64,000 nt of DNA from Tragulus kanchil. Lineage: Eukaryota > Chordata > Mammalia > Artiodactyla > Tragulidae. Each line of letters opens with the position of its first letter. Positions within the stretch are counted from its first letter, which is position 1. Made by a program: the position numbers and the translations under genes. Positions 57,751 to 64,000 of the stretch are shown one piece after another. The DNA lies in contig JAIOJX010000006.1 of the NCBI GenBank assembly GCA_022376925.1, forward strand, positions 61,093,394-61,157,393, read 5' to 3'. A model generated the notes under the pieces. It did no database searches and was not told the DNA's origin. It saw nothing but the letters and a program-made list of their open reading frames with translations.

Positions 57751-59365
57751 ATTAATTAGGAAACACAAACCTTAGATGATACATTAGAAGAGATAGATCT
57801 CATTCATATCTTTAGGACTTTCCATCTAAATTCAGAAGAATACACTTTCTTCTAAAGTGCACAAGGAACATTTTCCAGGATAGATGATGTCTTGGTCACA
57901 AATCAAATCTCTGTAAAATTTAAATTTAAATCTTATCAACAATCTTTTTCTGACCAAAATGCTATTAGACTAGATATCAATTACAAGAAAAAAAGTAAAA
58001 TACATGGAGAATAAACAATACATTTCTATGTAATGAGCAGACTACCAAATAAATCAAAATGGGAATTTAAAAAACTCCTAGGAGAAAATGAAAACACACA
58101 ACCCAAATCCTATGGGATGCAGAAAAGCAGTTCTAAGGAGGAAACCTATACTGATACAATCCTATCTCAAGAAACAAGAAAAACATGAAAAAGACAGTCT
58201 AACTTTGCACCTAAAACAACTGGAAAAAGAAGAACAAAACAAAACAAACAAACAAACAGAAGCACATTTAGCAGAAGAAGAGAAATCATAAAGATCACAG
58301 CAGAAATAAATGAAAAAGAAATGAAAGGAACAATAGTAAAGATTATAAAACCAAAAGCTGGTTCGTCAAAAAGATAAACAAAATTGACAAATCTTTGGCC
58401 AGACTTATCAAGGAAAAAAGAGAGAAGAATAGAATCAACAAAATTAGAAAAGTAAAGACTATAAGAGACAAGACATGACACTACCTAATGATCAAGGGAT
58501 CAATTCTAAATTCAGACAAAACAATTATAAATATCTATACCCAACTTAGGAGCATCTCAATACATAAGCAAACACTATCAGACAAAAGGAGAAATTGACA
58601 GTAAGAATAATAGTAGGAGACTTTAACACTCCACTTACACCAATGAACAGACCATCAAACAGAAAATTAATTAGGAAACACAAACCTTAGATGATACATT
58701 AGAAGAGATAGATCTCATTCATATCTTTAGGACTTTCCATCTAAATTCAGAAGAATACACTTTCTTCTAAAGTGCACAAGGAACATTTTCCAGGATAGAT
58801 GATGTCTTGGTCACAAATCAAATCTCTGTAAAATTTAAATTTAAATCTTATCAACAATCTTTTTCTGACCAAAATGCTATGAGACTAGATATCAATTACA
58901 AGAAAAAAAGTAAAATACATGGAGAATAAACAATACATTTCTATGTAATGAGCAGACTACCAAATAAATCAAAATGGGAATTTAAAAAACTCCTAGGAGA
59001 AAATGAAAACACACAACCCAAATCCTATGGGATGCAGAAAAGCAGTTCTAAGGAGGAAACCTATACTGATACAATCCTATCTCAAGAAACAAGAAAAACA
59101 TGAAAAAGACAGTCTAACTTTGCACCTAAAACAACTGGAAAAAGAAGAACAAAACAAAACAAACAAACAAACAGAAGCACATTTAGCAGAAGAAGAGAAA
59201 TCATAAAGATCACAGCAGAAATAAATGAAAAAGAAATGAAAGGAACAATAGTAAAGATTATAAAACCAAAAGCTGGTTCGTCAAAAAGATAAACAAAATT
59301 GACAAATCTTTGGCCAGACTTATCAAGGAAAAAAGAGAGAAGAATAGAATCAACAAAATTAGAAA
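57534..59365. repeat. Direct duplication R, units 57534-58450 and 58449-59365
   Basis: Offset 915 bp, the shortest unit of the series, with one substitution noted (TTAGAC versus TGAGAC near 57966/58881). The joint shares GAAA(A). Because duplication Q ends inside it, the segment 57534-57750 is present three times (56422-56640, 57534-57750, 58449-58665). Confidence 0.95.
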
Positions 59366-60313
59366 TGAAAAAGGAGAGGTTACAACAGACAATACAGAAA
59401 ATGCAAAGGTTAATACGAGATTATTGTGAACAAATATATGCAATAAAGTGGACAACCTGGAAGACATGTACAGAATCTTAGATGGGTGCAATCTCAGAAG
59501 ACTGAACGAAAAAGAAATAGAAATCATGAACAATCCAATTGCAAGCACTGTAAGTGAATCTATGATAAAAAATATCCCCCAAAATAAAATTCCAAGGTCA
59601 GATGGCTTCACAGATGAAATCTATCAATCATTTAGAGAAGAATTAGTACCTAACCTTCTAAAATTCTTTCAAAAAATATCACTGGAAGGAACACTTCCTA
59701 ACTCATTCTATGAGGCCAAACATCACCCTGATACCAAAACCAGGCAAAAACATTACCAGAAGAGAAAACTGCAGGCCAATATCACTGATGAACATAGACA
59801 CAAAAATCATCAACAAAATTCTAACAGAATTTAAGAACATAACAACAAGCTCATACACCATGATCAAGTTGGGTTTATCCCAGGCATGCAAGGTTTCTTC
59901 AATATTTGCAAATCAATCAATGTGATACACTATATTTAAAAATTGAAAAATTGTATAATAATCTGAATAGATACAGAAAAAGCCTTTGAGAAAATCTGCC
60001 ATCCATTTATGTTAAAACTTTTCAAGAAAATGGGAAGAGAATGAACCTACCTCAATGTAGTGAAAGCCATATATGATAAGCCCACAACAAACATTATTTT
60101 CAATGGTGAAAAACTGAAGGCATTCCTTCTAAGATCAGGAACAAGATAGGAGTGTCCACTCTTTCTTTTATTATTCAGCATAGTCTTTGAAGTTCTAGCT
60201 ACAGCAATTAGAGAATAATAATAAAAAAATGAGTGGAATCCAGATTGGAAAAGAAGACGTAAAACTCTCACTCTTTGCAAATGACATGATACTGTACATA
60301 GAAAATCCTAAAG

Positions 60314-60317
60314 ATAC
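60314..60317 (+). repeat. 4-bp target duplication of solo LTR, left copy
   Basis: ATAC before the LTR; the same ATAC follows it at 60999-61002. Removing the LTR and one copy leaves uninterrupted L1 text (AAAGATACTGTCAGAAAA). Confidence 0.85.
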
Positions 60318-60998
60318 TGTCATGGGCAAGTAAAGGCATGTTCACTTCTCACAGGAAAGATTAAGAAAAGTTATCTGGGCTGAGCAGACAAATGTCTTCT
60401 CACACTAAGGACAAGCACTGCCTGCAAGCCTGGCCTCTTTGAGACCAATACAGAGCACAAAGGTTCTTTCTCTTACTCGCTTTTTAATGATAATGAAACA
60501 TTTTACAACTAGGAGCTCCCTTTGTAACTTAAGAATTGTAAGAATGTTTCTCCTCAAGAGCAAAGGTTTGCGTGGTGTAGAAAGGGCTCCGGTGATGATC
60601 TCTTTTGCATCTCTAGAGAGACAAAAGCTTCTTCATGATTATTTATTAACTTGAGATTTCTAGTTGGAAAAAATATAAAAAGGGTGAAGGAAGATTGTGC
60701 TGGAGACTGTCTCACAGAGATCGACTGTGCTGATGTGAGGTCGAGACTCTCCAGCTCTGGGGTAAGAACATCTGTTTGCATTTGATTGAGTTCTGATTAT
60801 TTCTGATTATTTGTGCTTGCCTATATTTGATGATTAATAAACCCACTCTTGGTTTGACAATACTCGAGACCAAGGCTCACACTCTGATGGGACTACACTG
60901 TGTTTGTGAAAATGTCTCTGAGCTATTTAATATAGTGTCTGTTAGTGAGAACTAGTGAGAATGGTAATCAGAGTAAGCTCCAACACGGTGCCCCGACA
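60318..60998 (+). mobile_element. Solo ERV LTR inserted in L1 ORF2
   Basis: 681 bp with matching terminal inverted TGTC...GACA ends and a perfect 4-bp duplication, the length typical of class I (gammaretrovirus-like) integrases. TATA box TATAAAAA at 60674, AATAAA at 60836. Shares most blocks with the longer LTR at 26970-28095 but lacks two U3 segments and the second 42-bp enhancer-like unit. A partial second copy, 61491-62106, is part of duplication S, not a new insertion. A 71-codon frame inside is not a gene. Confidence 0.87.
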
Positions 60999-62589
60999 AT
61001 ACTGTCAGAAAATGACTAGAGATAATCAGTGAAATTAGCAAAGTCACAGGATACAAAATCAATACACAGAAATCACTCCGATTGCTGTATATTAACAATG
61101 AAAAATCAGAAAGAGAAATCAAGGAAGCAATCCCATTCACGATAGCAACAAAATGAATACACTGTCTAAGAGTAAAACTACCAAGAGACAAAAGTTTGTA
61201 CATAGAAAATTACAAGACACTGATGAAAGACATCAAAAAAGATAAACAGAGAGATAGTCCATGATCCTGGGTTGGAGGAATCAATATTGTAAAAATGACT
61301 GTACTATACTAAATGTAATCTACAGATTCAATGTGATCCCTACCAAATTACCAATGGCATTTTTCATGGAACTAAAACAAAAAATGCCACAATTCATATG
61401 GAATCACAAAAGACCCTGGATAGGCAAAGCAGTCTTGAGAAAGAAGAATGAATCTGGAGAAATCAACCTTCCTGACTTCAAAACTGTCAGAGCAGACAAA
61501 TGTCTTCTCACACTAAGGACAAGCACTGCCTGCAAGCCTGGCCTCTTTGAGACCAATACAGAGCACAAAGGTTCTTTCTCTTACTCGCTTTTTAATGATA
61601 ATGAAACATTTTACAACTAGGAGCTCCCTTTGTAACTTAAGAATTGTAAGAATGTTTCTCCTCAAGAGCAAAGGTTTGCGTGGTGTAGAAAGGGCTCCGG
61701 TGATGATCTCTTTTGCATCTCTAGAGAGACAAAAGCTTCTTCATGATTATTTCTTAACTCGCGCTTTCTTGTTGGAACAAATCTAAAAAGGGGGAAGAAA
61801 GATTGTGCTGGAGACTGTCTCACAGAGATCGACTGTGCTGATGTGAGGTCGAGACTCTCCAGCTCTGGGGTAAGAACATCTGTTTGCATTTGATTGAGTT
61901 CTGATTATTTCTGATTATTTGTGCTTGCCTATATTTGATGATTAATAAACCCACTCTTGGTTTGACAATACTCGAGACCAAGGCTCACACTCTGATGGGA
62001 CTACACTGTGTTTGTGAAAATGTCTCTGAGCTATTTAATATAGTGTCTGTTAGTGAGAACTAGTGAGAATGGTAATCAGAGTAAGCTCCAACACGGTGCC
62101 CCGACAATACTGTCAGAAAATGACTAGAGATAATCAGTGAAATTAGCAAAGTCACAGGATACAAAATCAATACACAGAAATCACTCCGATTGCTGTATAT
62201 TAACAATGAAAAATCAGAAAGAGAAATCAAGGAAGCAATCCCATTCACGATAGCAACAAAATGAATACACTGTCTAAGAGTAAAACTACCAAGAGACAAA
62301 AGTTTGTACATAGAAAATTACAAGACACTGATGAAAGACATCAAAAAAGATAAACAGAGAGATAGTCCATGATCCTGGGTTGGAGGAATCAATATTGTAA
62401 AAATGACTGTACTATACTAAATGTAATCTACAGATTCAATGTGATCCCTACCAAATTACCAATGGCATTTTTCATGGAACTAAAACAAAAAATGCCACAA
62501 TTCATATGGAATCACAAAAGACCCTGGATAGGCAAAGCAGTCTTGAGAAAGAAGAATGAATCTGGAGAAATCAACCTTCCTGACTTCAG
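60383..62589. repeat. Direct duplication S, units 60383-61481 and 61491-62589
   Basis: Offset 1108 bp. The units are near-identical except for a cluster of about ten substitutions within roughly 45 bp (60647-60692 versus 61755-61800) over the LTR TATA region, including loss of the TATA box in the second copy. The cluster looks like poor base calls. It covers most of the solo LTR and the following L1. Confidence 0.93.
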
Positions 62590-63290
62590 ACTATACTACA
62601 AAGCAACTGTCATCAAGAAAGTATGATAATGGCACAAAAAAAAAAGTATCAACTAATGTAACAAGATAGAGAGCACAGAGATAATCCCATGTATTTGTGG
62701 GTACCTTATTTTTGATAAAGGAGGCAAGAATATACAACAGGGTAAAGACAGCTTCTTCAATAAGTGATGCTGGGAAAACTGGACAACTGCATGTAAAAGA
62801 ATGGAGTTGGAACACTTCCTAAGATCATATACAAATATAAACTCAAAATAGATCAAAGAGAGACCTAACTATGAGACCAGAGACCATAAAACTCTTGGAG
62901 GAAAACATAGGCAGAACATTCAATGACATAAATCAGTAAGATCTTCTATGGCCTTCATCCTAGAGTAATGGAAATAAAGACAAAAATAGACGAGTATCGC
63001 CTACTGAAACTTAAAAACTTTTACAGAGCGAAAGAATCTATAAACAAGGCAAAAAGACAAACTTCAGGATGGGAGAAAATAATAGCAAATGAAACAACCA
63101 ACAACTGGTATAATTTCCAAAATATACCAGTTGCTCATACAACTCAACACTGAGAAAACAAACAATCCAATCAAAAAATAAATAAAAGACCTAGACAGAC
63201 ATCTGTCCAAAGAAGACATACAGATGGTCAACAAACCTCTTAAAAGATGCTCAACATCGCTCACAGTTAGAGAAATGTAAACAAAAATCG
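61003..63290 (+). pseudogene. L1 ORF2 C-terminal part, broken
   Basis: After the LTR the L1 resumes with frames carrying INTQKSLRLLYINNEKSERE-like sequence, then the 61261-61620 frame ([50 protein letters not shown]), all standard ORF2p C-terminal text. Further on, 62968-63153 gives KLKNFYRAKESINKAKRQTS and [10 protein letters not shown]. Stops and frameshifts separate them. The part from 61123 appears three times owing to duplications S and T. Confidence 0.82.
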
Positions 63291-64000
63291 AAAATGGAAG
63301 CAATCCCATTCACGATAGCAACAAAATGAATACACTGTCTAAGAGTAAAACTACCAAGAGACAAAAGTTTGTACATAGAAAATTACAAGACACTGATGAA
63401 AGACATCAAAAAAGATAAACAGAGAGATAGTCCATGATCCTGGGTTGGAGGAATCAATATTGTAAAAATGACTGTACTATACTAAATGTAATCTACAGAT
63501 TCAATGTGATCCCTACCAAATTACCAATGGCATTTTTCATGGAACTAAAACAAAAAATGCCACAATTCATATGGAATCACAAAAGACCCTGGATAGGCAA
63601 AGCAGTCTTGAGAAAGAAGAATGAATCTGGAGAAATCAACCTTCCTGACTTCAGACTATACTACAAAGCAACTGTCATCAAGAAAGTATGATAATGGCAC
63701 AAAAAGAAAAGTATCAACTAATGTAACAAGATAGAGAGCACAGAGATAATCCCATGTATTTGTGGGTACCTTATTTTTGATAAAGGAGGCAAGAATATAC
63801 AACAGGGTAAAGACAGCTTCTTCAATAAGTGATGCTGGGAAAACTGGACAACTGCATGTAAAAGAATGGAGTTGGAACACTTCCTAAGATCATATACAAA
63901 TATAAACTCAAAATAGATCAAAGAGAGACCTAACTATGAGACCAGAGACCATAAAACTCTTGGAGGAAAACATAGGCAGAACATTCAATGACATAAATCA
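62231..64000. repeat. Direct duplication T, units 62231-63290 and 63296-64000 (cut by window edge)
   Basis: Offset 1065 bp. The second unit is still identical to the first when the window ends. Differences are minimal (an A run near 62640 with one G in the second copy). With duplication S, the segment 61123-61481 is present three times (also 62231-62589 and 63296-63654). Confidence 0.93.

Larger units (their letters stand above)
56174..60317 (+). pseudogene. L1 ORF2 N-terminal and RT part, broken
   Basis: Starts with MTTGVFVSIIILNVNELNTL at 56174 (catalytic Asn of the endonuclease in LNVN kept; the expected Glu of the later Q-E-T motif is Lys in YKKPT). Further pieces: the linker at 58088-58291 (NPMGCRKAVLRRKPI), 59448-59834 with IPRSDGFTDEIYQSF and [11 protein letters not shown], then a frame change at 59710 ([20 protein letters not shown]), and near 60270 the RT active site as FANDMILY, where the usual F-A-D-D has Asn in place of the first Asp. 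Frameshifts and stops throughout. The first 0.9-1.1 kb occurs two to three times through duplications Q and R. Confidence 0.82.
55985..64000 (+). mobile_element. L1 LINE, sense, running off the right edge
   Basis: Begins in the 3' end of ORF1 (CTTTACAGACAAGTGAAATT, CACCAAACCAAACTTGCAAC), passes the ORF1-ORF2 spacer and continues through ORF2 to its C-terminal part at the window edge. It includes false duplications Q (part), R, S and T and a solo LTR at 60318-60998, so the real L1 length shown is about 3.3 kb. Opposite in orientation to the L1 at 39865-45163 and starting at nearly the same L1 position. Confidence 0.9.

Noticed and set aside
61491..62106. A second solo LTR insertion in the same L1
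   Set aside because: It starts in mid-LTR at a duplication joint and repeats the following L1 as well; it belongs to duplication S.
1..64000. CRISPR arrays, bacterial operons or phage-like content
   Set aside because: No short regularly spaced repeats, no compact coding; the repeat families are mammalian and ruminant-specific.

Overview
The window is non-coding nuclear DNA of a ruminant, probably a bovid. The evidence is the repeat content: tRNA-headed Bov-tA SINEs with the typical GGCTTCC start and hexanucleotide-like GACTGAGCAAC end, BovB/ART2A pieces, CHR-type SINEs, L1 of the bovine type, old MIR and L2 fragments, and ruminant endogenous retroviral LTRs. I find no host protein-coding gene, no rRNA, no tRNA gene and no CRISPR. 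Every long open frame lies in an L1, an endogenous retrovirus (ERV), a SINE, or unrecognised AT-rich DNA.

The dominant structure is an unusual series of 20 direct, back-to-back, near-identical duplications, each about 0.9-1.2 kb. They are spread from 0.7 kb to the right edge and make up roughly 21 kb of redundant sequence. They cut through unique DNA, SINEs, L1 and ERV alike. Several joints carry 8-45 bp of garbled spacer that looks like a low-quality version of the true neighbouring sequence. I read them as unmerged overlaps between neighbouring contigs (false duplications), not as biology. All copy-number statements below should be read with that in mind.

Layout: 0-12 kb is AT-rich DNA with a Bov-tA, MIR, BovB and L2 fragments. 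12-27 kb is AT-rich DNA with several Bov-tA copies, an ART2A piece and a MIR. 27.0-28.1 kb is a long degenerate LTR with TATA box, polyA signal and a 42-bp tandem repeat. 28-36 kb holds L1 3' ends in both orientations, one of them carrying a well-preserved CHR SINE with target-site duplications. 36.1-36.8 kb is a minus-strand betaretrovirus-like LTR element with a perfect 6-bp target duplication and an odd internal structure (LTR, primer-binding site, leader, second U5 end). 37-39.5 kb holds BovB, Bov-tA, MIR and a CHR-like SINE. 39.9-45.2 kb is an antisense L1. 45.2-55.0 kb is a defective class II (betaretrovirus-like, Lys-tRNA primed) provirus with most of gag and all recognisable protease missing, a broken pol and a reduced env region; after removing the four internal false duplications it would be about 5.2 kb. 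56.0-64.0 kb is a sense L1, interrupted at 60.3-61.0 kb by a solo LTR with a 4-bp target duplication.

The most interesting biology is in the class II ERV family. Two loci share an LTR-PBS-leader segment capped by an extra copy of the U5 end, joined at nearly the same LTR position. In addition, the provirus 5' LTR-leader is practically identical to the inverted element 9 kb upstream, whereas its own 3' LTR differs by about 9 percent.
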